A stretch of DNA of 64,000 nt from assembly GCA_046351325.1 (NCBI GenBank), contig JAXLYR010000011.1:124001-188000 (forward strand). Reading direction: 5' to 3'. Origin of the DNA: Xiheicaenibacterium sp046351325. Its GTDB lineage: Bacteria > Myxococcota_A > Polyangia > Polyangiales > Polyangiaceae. Of this stretch, positions 27,345 through 37,109 are shown one piece after another (the stretch's first letter is position 1; each line of letters opens with the position of its first letter). Under the pieces are notes generated by a model that saw only the letters and a program-made list of their open reading frames with translations, had not been told where the DNA came from and did not search any database. The translations under genes were made by a program, and so were the position numbers.

Positions 27345-28179
27345 TGGGCGTATCTTGGGGCTCGGGGATCGGGGGGCGACGCTCGAGCAGATCGATCGCC
27401 GCGCTGCGCACGATAGGAGGCAAATCCGTGGCTGCGCGGACCTCCTCGAGCTCGTGGCGAATGAGGAGCGAGAGGAGCGGGACTGCCACGGTCGGCGGCG
27501 TATAGGGGTTTTGCGCGAGCGCGACCCGCACGCGCGATCGAACCGACCATTTGGGGCTTCGCGCGATCTCGAGTTGGATATCGGGGAAAGTGGGGCGACG
27601 AGCGGCCAAGCGAACGACGTCGTCCTCGGTGATGCGCGGGTTCGAAAGGACGTTGCGAATGACCGCAGGATGCGGATCGCGAAGGAGCCGATCGAGCGCG
27701 AACCGATCGTGGCCGCGAGCGAGGGCCTTGCGCTCGCCGAGCGTGACCGCACGACCGACCCGAGCATCACCAGGGTGGCGCTCGTGAGGTTCGGGGATCT
27801 CGTGATGTCCGTCACGGAGCCCATCGCGATGCCGCAGGAGCCTCGCGAGCGCGAAGTGACCGCGCTCGTGCGCGAGCTCGCGGAGGCGCGCGATGGTCCC
27901 AACGCGCTGCGGGTCCGTGAGGCACGGGACCGCGGCGGCGAGGACAGCCCGCGCGCGTGCGTCCGTCTGCTCCCCGAGCAAGCTCACTTCCTCGAGAGCC
28001 TCTGCCAGGGCGTCTGCGGGCCATTGCTCGAAGTCGAGCGTGAACAGCCCAATGCGAAGGTCGACCTCGCCAATCGAGGGGATCGCTCTGAGCCAACGCT
28101 GCGCCAGCCTGGTCTCCGGTCGAACAGGGTCGCCCGCGGTGCGCCCCGAGCTGCCGTCCCCAGCGTCGTCACCAGGCAT
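27334..28179 (-). CDS. HEAT-like repeat protein, unknown function
   Basis: 281 residues, helical, with repeats of the form hydrophobic-x-x-LL-x-D-P-H-P-A-V-x-x-x-V-L-x-N-P and later PPIVRSAAIDLL, as in HEAT/ARM proteins. Many arginines and no signal peptide, so a cytoplasmic scaffold is likely. Its end overlaps the membrane-protein gene on the other strand by 11 bases, and its start lies 150 bases from the surface-protein region. Alternatively a DUF2336-like repeat protein. Confidence 0.62.
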   Translation of the reverse strand: MPGDDAGDGSSGRTAGDPVRPETRLAQRWLRAIPSIGEVDLRIGLFTLDFEQWPADALAEALEEVSLLGEQTDARARAVLAAAVPCLTDPQRVGTIARLRELAHERGHFALARLLRHRDGLRDGHHEIPEPHERHPGDARVGRAVTLGERKALARGHDRFALDRLLRDPHPAVIRNVLSNPRITEDDVVRLAARRPTFPDIQLEIARSPKWSVRSRVRVALAQNPYTPPTVAVPLLSLLIRHELEEVRAATDLPPIVRSAAIDLLERRPPIPEPQDTPIKQ

Positions 28180-28205
28180 ATCGCAAGGATCTTATCACGA
28201 GAACG

Positions 28206-29801
28206 TCAGCGACGCCGGCGTCGCGCGGAGCGGGCGAGCAAAGCCGCGACGGCGAGCGCGAAGGCAGCGCCATTGCGGCCGACCTCGAAGCTCGACGCCG
28301 TCGCTACTCGGCAATTGCACCCGCCGTCGTCCTCGCCATCCGAGTTCGAGGCCCCGCCGCCTGCACCGCCGGTAGCCGGCGCGCCCCCGTTACCACCCAT
28401 TCCCATCGACGAGCTAGTGCTGGTCCCACCGCCGGCACCCCCCGACGTAGAGCTCGACTGTCCGCCCGCGCCCCCGACCGTCGGGCCACCACCTGCCCCG
28501 CCAGTCCCGGTATCGGGCACGCATTCGCCAGCCGACGCGTCCACCGAAGTGCAGACATCCCCGTCGGGGCAGCCATTGCCGCCGATACCCCGACAACCGT
28601 CCACGCAAATCCCCATACCGGGGTCGCATATGGTGCCTACGTCGAAACAGTCCTCGTCCCCCCCGCAAAAGACGGGCGCGTCATCGGGGTCGACGATGGC
28701 TGGAATACCGTCCCCGTCGTAGTCGCCAGTGCCCTCCTCGGCGTCGTTGGTGAAGTCTCCGTCCGAGTCGAGGTCGAGCCAAGCCGGGACGCCGTCGCCG
28801 TCGACGTCCGGGGCCAGCCCTTCTGCCATTACTTCGAAGGCGGTCGGAACCCCGTCGTCGTCGTCGTCGTCGTCGAGAGGGTCCGGGATCGTGTCGTTGT
28901 CGCTGTCGTCATATGGGTTCTCACCCGATATGCAGACACCCGGGACAGCGCCGTAGCCGTCGCACAGCCCGTCGTTGTCGACATCCGGGTCCGCGGGGTC
29001 CAGGCTGTCGTCGAGTTCCCCTTGATCCGAGACGCCATCCAGATCCGAGTCGTCGCACGTGATCAGGAAGTTCTCGATGTTCTGGGCGAGCGCGCCCTTG
29101 TCCTGCATCGGATAGACGCCTGCGGTCCAGAACGTGAGGTCCATCGCCACATAGGTGCAGCCTATCCCCTTGTTGAGATCCTCCGGGGCGAGCGCCACCG
29201 AGCCTGGCTTGGATTGACCATCGACGAAGACCGCGTGTTTGGGCGGCAGAGTCCCAATCAGCCCGGCCGCGCCAGCCTGCCACTGCGGGACAGCATTGGG
29301 GATGGTCGTGATCCCGAATGGGTCGAAGGGCGAAGCGCTGAATTGATCGCCGCCTTCGCCTTGCCCACCGACGGGGACGGGGAAGCGATACATGCCGCCG
29401 AGCATGTTCCTTATCGACGAGTTCAGAGACTCGCAGCAGGGGCGCTCGCCCGACATATACAGGCCGCCGCCGCCCTCGACGAAAGAGCGCAGACTGCTCG
29501 CGATGCTGGTGATCGCCGGGAGCTCTATCACCCAGATCGTGTCGAAGACCGTCAGATCGGCCGGGAGGCTGGGATTCGACGAAATGACCGTAGTGACGTT
29601 ATGACCCAATCCCGAGAGCACCGTCGCCGCTTCGGTCCCGGCAGTGTCCGCCGTCGGGTCGTTGGTCGTTCGCTGAAAGACCAGGATCTCGTCTGCTTTG
29701 GCGTCTGCCGTGTAGGAACAAGCGAGCGTGACGACCGCGGCTCCGACAAGGGCGCTACCACGATGCGACCTAGTCGCATGTTGCAGAGGTCGGCTCGACA
29801 T
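28206..29801 (-). CDS. MYXO-CTERM surface protein with Ca-binding (TSP3-like) repeats
   Basis: 531 residues from the ATG at 29801 with a signal peptide ending ADA-KADE. Residues about 35-260 form an alpha/beta domain of Ig- or glutaminase-like fold (TVFDTIWVIELP, then a Cys-rich patch SGERPCCES). Next come Asp-rich repeats (DSDLDGVSD, DVDNDGLCD, DSDNDTIPDPLD, DVDGDGVPAW, DYDGDGIPA) of TSP3 type that bind calcium, a Cys module (CDPGMGICVDGC), a Gly/Ser stalk and the sorting tail: GCNC, hydrophobic stretch, RRRRR. The tail is a MYXO-CTERM signal, processed for display on the outer membrane surface. It diverges from the kinase gene at 30028. A longer frame upstream has no better start. Confidence 0.9.
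   Translation of the reverse strand: MSSRPLQHATRSHRGSALVGAAVVTLACSYTADAKADEILVFQRTTNDPTADTAGTEAATVLSGLGHNVTTVISSNPSLPADLTVFDTIWVIELPAITSIASSLRSFVEGGGGLYMSGERPCCESLNSSIRNMLGGMYRFPVPVGGQGEGGDQFSASPFDPFGITTIPNAVPQWQAGAAGLIGTLPPKHAVFVDGQSKPGSVALAPEDLNKGIGCTYVAMDLTFWTAGVYPMQDKGALAQNIENFLITCDDSDLDGVSDQGELDDSLDPADPDVDNDGLCDGYGAVPGVCISGENPYDDSDNDTIPDPLDDDDDDDGVPTAFEVMAEGLAPDVDGDGVPAWLDLDSDGDFTNDAEEGTGDYDGDGIPAIVDPDDAPVFCGGDEDCFDVGTICDPGMGICVDGCRGIGGNGCPDGDVCTSVDASAGECVPDTGTGGAGGGPTVGGAGGQSSSTSGGAGGGTSTSSSMGMGGNGGAPATGGAGGGASNSDGEDDGGCNCRVATASSFEVGRNGAAFALAVAALLARSARRRRR
28854..28874. repeat. (GTC)7 microsatellite encoding seven Asp
   Basis: Seven perfect GTC units (GAC on the coding strand) inside a calcium-binding repeat of the MYXO-CTERM protein. 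Slippage would change the Asp run in steps of one residue without a frameshift. Confidence 0.85.
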
Positions 29802-30027
29802 GTAGGGGGACCTCGAAGCCTGATTGTCTCGAGGGAAAAGAGACACGACGCCCTGCAGAAGCTCCATCGGGAGATGGTATCGGAGGACCTTATCGGGGGT
29901 ATACTTCTTCGTTTTGCCTGCGGCTCGTGGGGTCGGGTCGCGGTTCGGTGGAAAAAGGGCGCAATTCGACGGCGAGACACCGAAAGCAGGGCGGCCGATC
30001 GTGATAGATTCAGGAGCCGGCTCGGTC
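29802..30027. promoter_or_regulatory. Divergent intergenic region before the kinase-HEAT gene
   Basis: 226 bases that must carry the promoters for the MYXO-CTERM gene (-) and the first kinase of the long + cluster. A near-consensus -10 box TATACT lies at 29900-29905, but no good -35 is seen at 17 bases. A ribosome site AGGAG is at about 30011-30016. Confidence 0.4.
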
Positions 30028-32796
30028 ATGTCGGAGCAGCCTCAGGAGAAGCTCAGTCCAAGCAAGCTCGCAGCGCGCCGAGTAGGTACCGATCTAAACG
30101 ATAAGTGGCGGATCGACCGGGTTTTGGGCGTGGGCGGTATGGGGGCCGTCTTCGCGACCACCCACAAGAACAACGGCACCCGCGCGGCCATCAAGGTCCT
30201 GCACGTCGAATACGCACGCGCGCACGACGTCCGCGAGCGCTTCCTCCGAGAGGGGCGTATCGCAAACCGCGTCGAGCACCCCGCGCGTGTGCCGATCGTC
30301 GACGACGGACTCAGCAACGAGGGTGAGCCCTTCCTCGTGATGGAGCTGCTCGAGGGGATGACCCTCGCGGAGCTCTTCAAGCGAGGTGGCGGACGCATGC
30401 CCCTCGAGAAGCTGCTCGGCATCTTCGACACGGTGCTCGACCTGCTGGCGAAGTGCCATGAGCTCGCGATCCTCCATCGCGACATCAAGCCCGCGAACAT
30501 CTTTCTGACGCGACAAGGTGGCGTGAAGGTCCTCGACTTCGGTGTCGCGCGCATGCGCGAGCCCGAGAGCGACGTCGAGGCGACCCGAGCCGGCATCGCG
30601 CTCGGCACAGCGTCGTTCATCGCTCCGGAGCAGGCCCTCGGGATGGACAAGGTCGACGGCCGCGCCGACCTCTTCAGCGTGGGAGCGTGCCTCTACACCG
30701 GCATCACGGGCGAGCGGCTGCACGCCTCGAAGACCGAGGCCGAGGAGTTCATCCTCGCCGCGACCCAAGCCGCGCCCTCGATCGCACGCAAGGCCAAGGA
30801 CCTGCCTGTCGAGGTCGCTGCGTTCATCGATCGCGCGCTCAGCTTCGATCGCGCGCAACGCTTCCAATCCGCGCGCGAGATGCGCAGCGAGCTCCTCAAG
30901 CTGATCGCCGCAGTGCGCTCGGGCCAGGTCACGGCCGCACGCCAAGCGGCGGGCGTAGTCGTGCGCGGCAACGACGCGATCGAAGAGGGCGCGGAGCTCA
31001 GCGACGCCGAGCTCCGCGAGCAACGCGAGCGTCTGACCGCGATCTTCCGACAGCTCGGCGTTGCGATGGCCGCAGTTCGACAATACGGGCACGGCCACCC
31101 GCAGACGCAGCGCGCGCTCGGCCAGGCGTTCGCGGACATCGGAGCCGCACTGCACGCGGCGCCCAACTCGGTTCGATGGGACGTCGAGAGCGGCGGGTTC
31201 CTTTTCGAAGGCAGCTCGGTCTGGGCGCCCGATCGCGTTCCTTTCGATCGCATCCCGCATCAGCTCTTCGCCGACGGCATCCGCAAGGTTCAGCTGAAGC
31301 GCGGCCTGACCGAAGAGGAGCTTCGCGACTTCGTATCGATCCTGCTGCGCGACGTCTCGACGATGTTCGGCACCGAGGACGACTCGGTCACGGCGCTCTG
31401 GGATCGCAGGTTCGAGCACATCGCTTACCTCGCCGTCGACTCGTTCGCCGAGGGCGACACCCTCGAGCCGGATCGCGTGGCCGACTGGAGCGCGATGGCG
31501 GAGAAGACGCTGCAGCACGCGCGCATCGACAAGGACTTCGACGTCGCGTCGCTCGAGGAGCAATCGCTCGAGGTGAACCTCCTCGAGCGGCTCACGCAGG
31601 CCGGCGAGGCCGCGGCCACACTCGCGCTCGATCCCATGACGAAGGCCACGCTCGGCGCGCAGCTTTCACCACCGAACGAGCGCTGGGTGGACGGCTATTT
31701 GGACGCGTTCGTGTTCGCCTACGAAGACGCTGGGCGACGAGGCGATCGCGAGCTCATCACCACCGCTCTGCACGAATGGGTGAACGACCAGGTCGCGCTC
31801 CACGCGGTCGACAAAGTCTTCGAGATGCACGAGCTCATGACCCAGAGCTTCCGCAGCTTGCTCGGGGCTCGCGCGGGTCACCAAGCGGAGATCGAGACCG
31901 CGAAAGCTCTGTTCCCCATCGAGGTCCTGCGCACGCTCATGACCGACATCGCGATGGAGCGGCGTGGCGCTTGGGGTGGTGACAACGCGGCCGCGGCCCC
32001 ACCTCGCGAGCTCGTCGCTGCGCTCGGTCGCGCGCTGGATTTGCTCGCGAACGACGCGGTGTTCGCGCTCGCCTGCGAGTGCCTCGACTCCGCCAAATCC
32101 GCGGCGCTCCGCGACGTCCTCGTTCCGTACATCCGTCGATGGGCGACCGGCCACGAGCCGCAGCTCGCCGCGATGCTGAAGCGGTCGGGCCCCTCGCTCG
32201 GCAATTACATCATCGAGCTCTTCAAAGAGCTTCAGCCCGCCGAGCTCGGGTCGCTCCTCGAGGGAGCGCTCTCGAACCCCAACCTCGAGGTCAAGCTCGC
32301 GGCGCTCGCGGCGATGGGCGAAAACGTCGGCGAGCGCGCGCGTGAGGAGATCACGCGGCTCCTCGAGGCGCCCGAGACAGCGGTGCGGCAGCGGACGCTC
32401 GACCTCGTGCGACAGCTCAGCGTCGTCGCCGCCGGCCCGCACCTCGTACGCCGCGTCCAAGCCGACACCTTCCACGAGCTCGCGATCGAAGAGCGGCGTC
32501 AGTGGCTCGAGACCATCTGCGCTTTGAAGTCCGCGCGCGGCGCTGCTCTCGCCGTCGACTTGCTCTCGAAGCGACGCCTCCTCGCGAGCGAGGCCGTCGA
32601 ACAATCGCGCGCGCTCGCAGCCGAGGTCCTCGCGTCCTTCGATACGCCGGACTCGCTCGAGGCGCTCCAGAACGCAGCGAAGCAGCGGTGGGGGACGTCG
32701 TCGCAGGTGCGGGACGCTGCGGCGCGGGCCCTCGCGACCATCGAAGCCAGGCGGAACAAGCGCGGCGCCGAGCCCTCGGCCGAGGTCAAAGCGTGA
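30028..32796 (+). CDS. Ser/Thr kinase with long C-terminal HEAT-like region
   Basis: 922 residues. Kinase about 25-290: Gly loop VGGMG, Lys 56 (AIKVLHV), HRDIKPAN 150-157, DFG 170-172 and an APE-type motif (FIAPEQ); all catalytic residues are present. The next 600 residues have no membrane segment; from about 680 they show HEAT-like helical pairs (SLLEGALSNPNLEVKLAALAAMG, EEITRLLEAPETAVRQRTLDLV). A cytoplasmic kinase on a helical scaffold fits. The stop and the next gene share one base (TGATG), indicating coupling to the HD-GYP-like protein. The start ATG has AGGAG upstream; a longer frame to 29824 overlaps the divergent gene and is unlikely. Confidence 0.92.
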   Translation: MSEQPQEKLSPSKLAARRVGTDLNDKWRIDRVLGVGGMGAVFATTHKNNGTRAAIKVLHVEYARAHDVRERFLREGRIANRVEHPARVPIVDDGLSNEGEPFLVMELLEGMTLAELFKRGGGRMPLEKLLGIFDTVLDLLAKCHELAILHRDIKPANIFLTRQGGVKVLDFGVARMREPESDVEATRAGIALGTASFIAPEQALGMDKVDGRADLFSVGACLYTGITGERLHASKTEAEEFILAATQAAPSIARKAKDLPVEVAAFIDRALSFDRAQRFQSAREMRSELLKLIAAVRSGQVTAARQAAGVVVRGNDAIEEGAELSDAELREQRERLTAIFRQLGVAMAAVRQYGHGHPQTQRALGQAFADIGAALHAAPNSVRWDVESGGFLFEGSSVWAPDRVPFDRIPHQLFADGIRKVQLKRGLTEEELRDFVSILLRDVSTMFGTEDDSVTALWDRRFEHIAYLAVDSFAEGDTLEPDRVADWSAMAEKTLQHARIDKDFDVASLEEQSLEVNLLERLTQAGEAAATLALDPMTKATLGAQLSPPNERWVDGYLDAFVFAYEDAGRRGDRELITTALHEWVNDQVALHAVDKVFEMHELMTQSFRSLLGARAGHQAEIETAKALFPIEVLRTLMTDIAMERRGAWGGDNAAAAPPRELVAALGRALDLLANDAVFALACECLDSAKSAALRDVLVPYIRRWATGHEPQLAAMLKRSGPSLGNYIIELFKELQPAELGSLLEGALSNPNLEVKLAALAAMGENVGERAREEITRLLEAPETAVRQRTLDLVRQLSVVAAGPHLVRRVQADTFHELAIEERRQWLETICALKSARGAALAVDLLSKRRLLASEAVEQSRALAAEVLASFDTPDSLEALQNAAKQRWGTSSQVRDAAARALATIEARRNKRGAEPSAEVKA

Positions 32797-35700
32797 TGCA
32801 ACCGCCGCGCGACGCGCCGAACCCGGTCGATCCGATCCGCACCGAAGAGGATCCGCGGCAGCTCGCCGCGCGGCTGGTCAACGCCATCTACCGGCTCGTC
32901 AAAGCCTGTCAGCTCCACTCCGAGACCAACGCCGCTGTCAGCGCAGTCATCGAGTACGTCATCACGTCGTCTCGTGATTACTGCGAGCGCTGCTCGGTGG
33001 CCGCCGCGTCGATCCTGTTCACCGAGCATGCTGTGTTCGTGAACCGCCAGATGTTGAAGACGTCGCGCGAGACCTACCAGCTGGCGGTCGAGCTCGGCGC
33101 GCTGCTCGAGCCGGCGGGCGTCACGGAGATCACGCTCGCACGCGAAATCGGCCCACAAGAGGTCGGCGAGTTCGGCCGACTCATGGCCGAGTTTCTTCGC
33201 GAGGGTCGGCGCTCACCGCGCTTCGACGGCGGCTGGGACACGCTGAAGCTCCGCTTGGTGCGCGGTCTCGGGGGCGGGGTCGCGATGACGCCGCCCGTGC
33301 GCGCGGCGCGGACCTACGCCGCCGGTCTCATGATCCTGCGCGGGTTCTACGCCGACCTCCGCCAAGGGAAATACGAGCTCAAACAGGGTATCAAGCGGCT
33401 CGCTCAGAAGCTCTCGTCGCAGTCGGACAGCGGCGGTCGGCTGCTGCTGTCGGTCGCTGCCGCGCCACCCGCGGACGCCGATCGCGCGCACATCCTTTTG
33501 TCGAGCGCCATCGTCGCGGTCGCGATGGTCTCGCAGCTGACGAGCGAGAGAGGCACCGTCGCGGCGCTCGCGAGCGCTGCGCTCCTCTACGACGTCGGTC
33601 GTCAGCGGCTCGTCGGCTACGACGAAGAGGGCACCACACGCCCGGCTCGTGTGCTCAACGAGGATGAAGAGACGCTCTTGCCGACGAGCGCCGTCGTCGC
33701 GCTGACAGCGCTCGGCAGGCTGCACCCGCCGAACATGGTCCGCAGCGTGATCGTCCATGAGGCGCTCGCGCTGCGCGGGGTCGAGCCCGCTTACAACGGC
33801 AGAAGGACCCCGCTCTTGCTCTCGCGCGTGCTTCACCTCGCGCGGAGCTTCGTCGAGCTCCGCGTGCCGTCCGCGAACAAGTCGGGCCTCGGCCTCGACG
33901 ACACGCTCCAGATGCTCGAGGCCTCGGCCGCGGACAACGTCGGCCGAGCGATGGTCAAGCTGCTCACGGGCGCGTTGGGCATCTTCCCCGCGGGCACGAT
34001 GGTCGAGCTCTCCACCGGCGAGATGGGCGTGGTGCTCTCGACGCCTCAGCTCCCCGTCGACTTCGCGCGACCGCCCGTGCGCATCCTCTACGACGCCGAC
34101 GCGCACTTGCTCGACGAGCCGATCGACATCGATCTGGCCGACCCAACCCAGCCAGGGCCGAGGCGCTTCGTCAAGCGAGCCATCGACACGACCGATCAGC
34201 AGATGAAGCAGATGCGGGCGTACGTCATGCAGCTCTCGACCCAGCGGAGCAACCGGCGCAAACCCGAGCGCAACGCGAGCTCCGTGTCCGCGGAGGCCGG
34301 GAGCTTCTCGAGCAACGCCTCGCCGTCGGCGTTCTCGAGCAACGCATCGAGCAACGCTTCGTCGCTGCCGAGCTCTGCGATCTCGGCTCCGGTCTCGTCG
34401 ACTCCGAACCCACCTGCAGCGCAAGCACCCGCGCGAGATCCGCGACCCGCTGCTTTCAATCCGGATCCCGTCGCGATCGAAGAGGATTGGGCAGCGCTCC
34501 CGCCTGTTCAACCAGGTGCGGCCGCGGGTCGTCGCACGGCGATCGGGACGGGCCCTGTCAGCGGATTCGAAGCGCGCCCCCCTACCAACACGAAGCGTAC
34601 GATCCCCCGCGTCGGGACACCCGTCGTCCCCGTCGCGCCGGCCGTCGCGCGCTCCGACTCCCGGAGCGGCGGCAACCTCGGGCCGCGCACGATCACGCGA
34701 GGCGACCCCGAGCCGACTAACAGTCATGTAAGTCGAGCGAAGACCGACACGCGCTCCGAGGCTCCCGTTACGCCTCCACGTCACACCTTCCCCGGCATGG
34801 CTGGCGACCCCGGCAAGCCCGAGAGCCAAGCCGCGGTGAGCGGCACGCAGGGCATCAACGCGCCGAGCCCCAACAAGGTCGCTCACCACGCCGCGACGCG
34901 ATCGCTCTCGTGGGACGAATACGGTCGCCAGGTCGCCGAGGAAGCGAAGCAAACGGGCGCGCCTGCGCTCATCGCGGTGACGAACTCGGGAGCCGCGCCC
35001 GATGTCAGCGACACCGACGCCATCCTCGCGGCCTATCTCGCCGATTCATCCGAAGTCGACGCATCACCAGCGAGCGGGAACGTCGACACGTCGAACCGCA
35101 GCTGGGGGCTTCGATGGAATGACAAGCCGAGCGCCGTCGGGGGCTCGCGTTCGGTCGACCGAGCATCACGCGGCAGCGCCGAAGGTGAAGACTCGTTCGA
35201 CCGAGCCTCACAAAGCAGCTCGCAAGGCAGCTCGAACCGCGACGGAAGGACCAGCAACGGTGGACTCCGATGGGGCGGCGACGACACGAAGAGCGGCAAC
35301 GCCAATCGCTCCATCACGAGCTCCACGCCGAGCTCGCGTCGCCCCGACGTAGCACCACCACCACCCGCGCCGGCGCCTCCCACCAATCCAGCGCCGATGG
35401 CTCCATCCGGGTATTCGCTGCAACCCTCCACGGTCGAGCACGCGCCCTCCTCGCCCCGCGCGTTCCCGAGCTCACTTACACCACCGTCACCGGTCGACCG
35501 CGGGCCGAGCTCGACTCTGGTAGATCGCGTGCTCCGGAGCGGTACGCGCAACATCGAGCGCGTGGAGACAGCTTCGACCCAGCCGGCCGAGTCGAGCCCG
35601 CTCTCGAGCCGAATACCGCGAGCCCCGAGCGCGGCGGCGTGGTCCGGGCGACCCAAGACCGAGCCCCAGCCCTCGAGTCCGCCCTCGACCAACGTTTCGC

Positions 35701-35852
35701 CTGCCTCCGCGCCTGCCGAATCAGGACCGATCGCGACTGGCTGCCCCGCACCCCAAGAAGAGCCCCCGGTCTCGCAGCGTCCTCCCGTATCGGCTCGCGC
35801 CAAAGCAGGCACGATGAGCTGGGGCGCGCCGAGGCGCGACGGGAAGAAGTAG
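32796..35852 (+). CDS. HD-GYP-like protein with degenerate active site and long disordered tail
   Basis: 1018 residues. An N-terminal helical region is followed by an HD-GYP-type fold (about 225-415). The family HD pair is Y265-D266 (YDVGRQ), and the usual HHE-x-x-D-G-x-GYP stretch is only VHEALALRG near 320-328. The late strand LGIFPAGTMVELSTGEMGVV (about 394-413) is typical of the family. So c-di-GMP hydrolysis is unlikely and a regulatory or scaffold role is inferred. Residues about 470-1018 are Ser/Pro/Thr/Asn-rich and disordered, a plausible substrate of the neighbouring kinases. The ATG overlaps the stop of the kinase-HEAT gene by one base. Confidence 0.82.
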   Translation: MQPPRDAPNPVDPIRTEEDPRQLAARLVNAIYRLVKACQLHSETNAAVSAVIEYVITSSRDYCERCSVAAASILFTEHAVFVNRQMLKTSRETYQLAVELGALLEPAGVTEITLAREIGPQEVGEFGRLMAEFLREGRRSPRFDGGWDTLKLRLVRGLGGGVAMTPPVRAARTYAAGLMILRGFYADLRQGKYELKQGIKRLAQKLSSQSDSGGRLLLSVAAAPPADADRAHILLSSAIVAVAMVSQLTSERGTVAALASAALLYDVGRQRLVGYDEEGTTRPARVLNEDEETLLPTSAVVALTALGRLHPPNMVRSVIVHEALALRGVEPAYNGRRTPLLLSRVLHLARSFVELRVPSANKSGLGLDDTLQMLEASAADNVGRAMVKLLTGALGIFPAGTMVELSTGEMGVVLSTPQLPVDFARPPVRILYDADAHLLDEPIDIDLADPTQPGPRRFVKRAIDTTDQQMKQMRAYVMQLSTQRSNRRKPERNASSVSAEAGSFSSNASPSAFSSNASSNASSLPSSAISAPVSSTPNPPAAQAPARDPRPAAFNPDPVAIEEDWAALPPVQPGAAAGRRTAIGTGPVSGFEARPPTNTKRTIPRVGTPVVPVAPAVARSDSRSGGNLGPRTITRGDPEPTNSHVSRAKTDTRSEAPVTPPRHTFPGMAGDPGKPESQAAVSGTQGINAPSPNKVAHHAATRSLSWDEYGRQVAEEAKQTGAPALIAVTNSGAAPDVSDTDAILAAYLADSSEVDASPASGNVDTSNRSWGLRWNDKPSAVGGSRSVDRASRGSAEGEDSFDRASQSSSQGSSNRDGRTSNGGLRWGGDDTKSGNANRSITSSTPSSRRPDVAPPPPAPAPPTNPAPMAPSGYSLQPSTVEHAPSSPRAFPSSLTPPSPVDRGPSSTLVDRVLRSGTRNIERVETASTQPAESSPLSSRIPRAPSAAAWSGRPKTEPQPSSPPSTNVSPASAPAESGPIATGCPAPQEEPPVSQRPPVSARAKAGTMSWGAPRRDGKK

Positions 35853-35855
35853 GTC

Positions 35856-37109
35856 GTGTCGCTCCGTCCACGCCGACGCTCCACGCACGTCGGGGCCTTG
35901 ATGGGGATCGTGGCCATCCCGCTCTCATGCGGATTGGACCTGCCCGAAGAGCCCTATAGCTGCGCGGCCGACGGCGTCTGCCCGGATGGATATGCCTGTA
36001 AGAGCGAGGTCTGCGTGCGTGAGGGCAGCACTCCGCCGGCCAGCCACGCGATGCGGGTCTCGTGGATCAACGCAGCAGAAATGTACTGGTTCGAATCCCC
36101 GAGAGGCGGCGCTGCGCTCGTGGTCAACGACGGCTTCACGCCGGGTGCGCGGGGCCTCTACGAGCTCCACGTCGACGCCGACGGATCGACGACCGAGCCG
36201 CGCGTCATGCTCGAGTTCGGCGAAGAGTTCCCCACCTCCTCCGCCGTCGTCGCGGCGGACGCTGATCGGTATAACATTGTTACGCTTCGATTCCCGACAG
36301 TCACTGAGGACAACCAGGTCCTCGAGGTCTGGGCGCTGCCGCGCGACCCCGCCCCCTCCACGACCTCCGTAGAACCCCAACTCCTCTATCGAGAAGAGCC
36401 CCCGTTCTTTGGCGGATACGAGCCCGCTTATATCGGGGCAGTCGAACACGGCGGCGCGCTCGACCTGTGTTTCGCCGACCCCGCCGCCGGTGGAACGCTC
36501 GAGTTTCGCCGCGTGACGGGGCTCGAAGAGGTCGACCGCAGCCTCTCGATTCCGCTGCCCGAGACCGTGTTGCCGCTGTCGGCCGACTGCCTGCTTTGGC
36601 GGACCGACTCCGGGATTTGGGCGCGGGCCGGCCTCGAGTCTCCCGTGCTTTATTTCATCGCGGACGACTCCACCACAGAGGCCGAGGTCGTCGCCGTCGA
36701 CACCATCCCGGGCCTACCGGTCTATGCCTTCGACGAGCGCATCGTCTCGCTCCTCGTCGACGACGCCGAAGAGACCGCCGAGCTCGGGTTTTACGGCCTC
36801 GACGGCGCGGAGATCGCGAGACAGAACGTCGGCTATTCCCAAGTCGCGCTCGAGCCCCACACGGGCTGGTCAGGCTCCGGCAAGGTCCTCTTCGCCCCGA
36901 CCTCGAGCTCACCGGCGTTCACCGAGCTCTCCATCCTCGAGCTCTCGGCGGACGGCGCCACCCCTGCCGCGACGCTCTCGCGCACGGGCACCGACGCGCT
37001 CTATTCGGCTCGCGCCATCGAGCTCGACGGTACGACCTACGTCGCTTGGACGGCCTTTCACGAGTCGCTTATGGACCTGTGGATCGCGACCACTCCGGCA
37101 GATCCATGA
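35856..37109 (+). CDS. Lipoprotein, first of a tandem paralogous pair
   Basis: 417 residues from GTG 35856, three bases after the HD-GYP-like gene's stop. Signal peptide with lipid Cys at about 25 (IPLSCG), then a small module CAADGVCPDGYACKSEVC, and about 350 residues of mostly beta structure that may form a propeller (repeats of LVV, WAL, LLV, YVAW). The second lipoprotein starts in its stop codon (ATGA) and has the same architecture. It is likely anchored in the outer or inner membrane facing the periplasm or surface. Function unknown; being in a kinase cluster suggests an envelope sensor (inference). Confidence 0.78.
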   Translation: MSLRPRRRSTHVGALMGIVAIPLSCGLDLPEEPYSCAADGVCPDGYACKSEVCVREGSTPPASHAMRVSWINAAEMYWFESPRGGAALVVNDGFTPGARGLYELHVDADGSTTEPRVMLEFGEEFPTSSAVVAADADRYNIVTLRFPTVTEDNQVLEVWALPRDPAPSTTSVEPQLLYREEPPFFGGYEPAYIGAVEHGGALDLCFADPAAGGTLEFRRVTGLEEVDRSLSIPLPETVLPLSADCLLWRTDSGIWARAGLESPVLYFIADDSTTEAEVVAVDTIPGLPVYAFDERIVSLLVDDAEETAELGFYGLDGAEIARQNVGYSQVALEPHTGWSGSGKVLFAPTSSSPAFTELSILELSADGATPAATLSRTGTDALYSARAIELDGTTYVAWTAFHESLMDLWIATTPADP

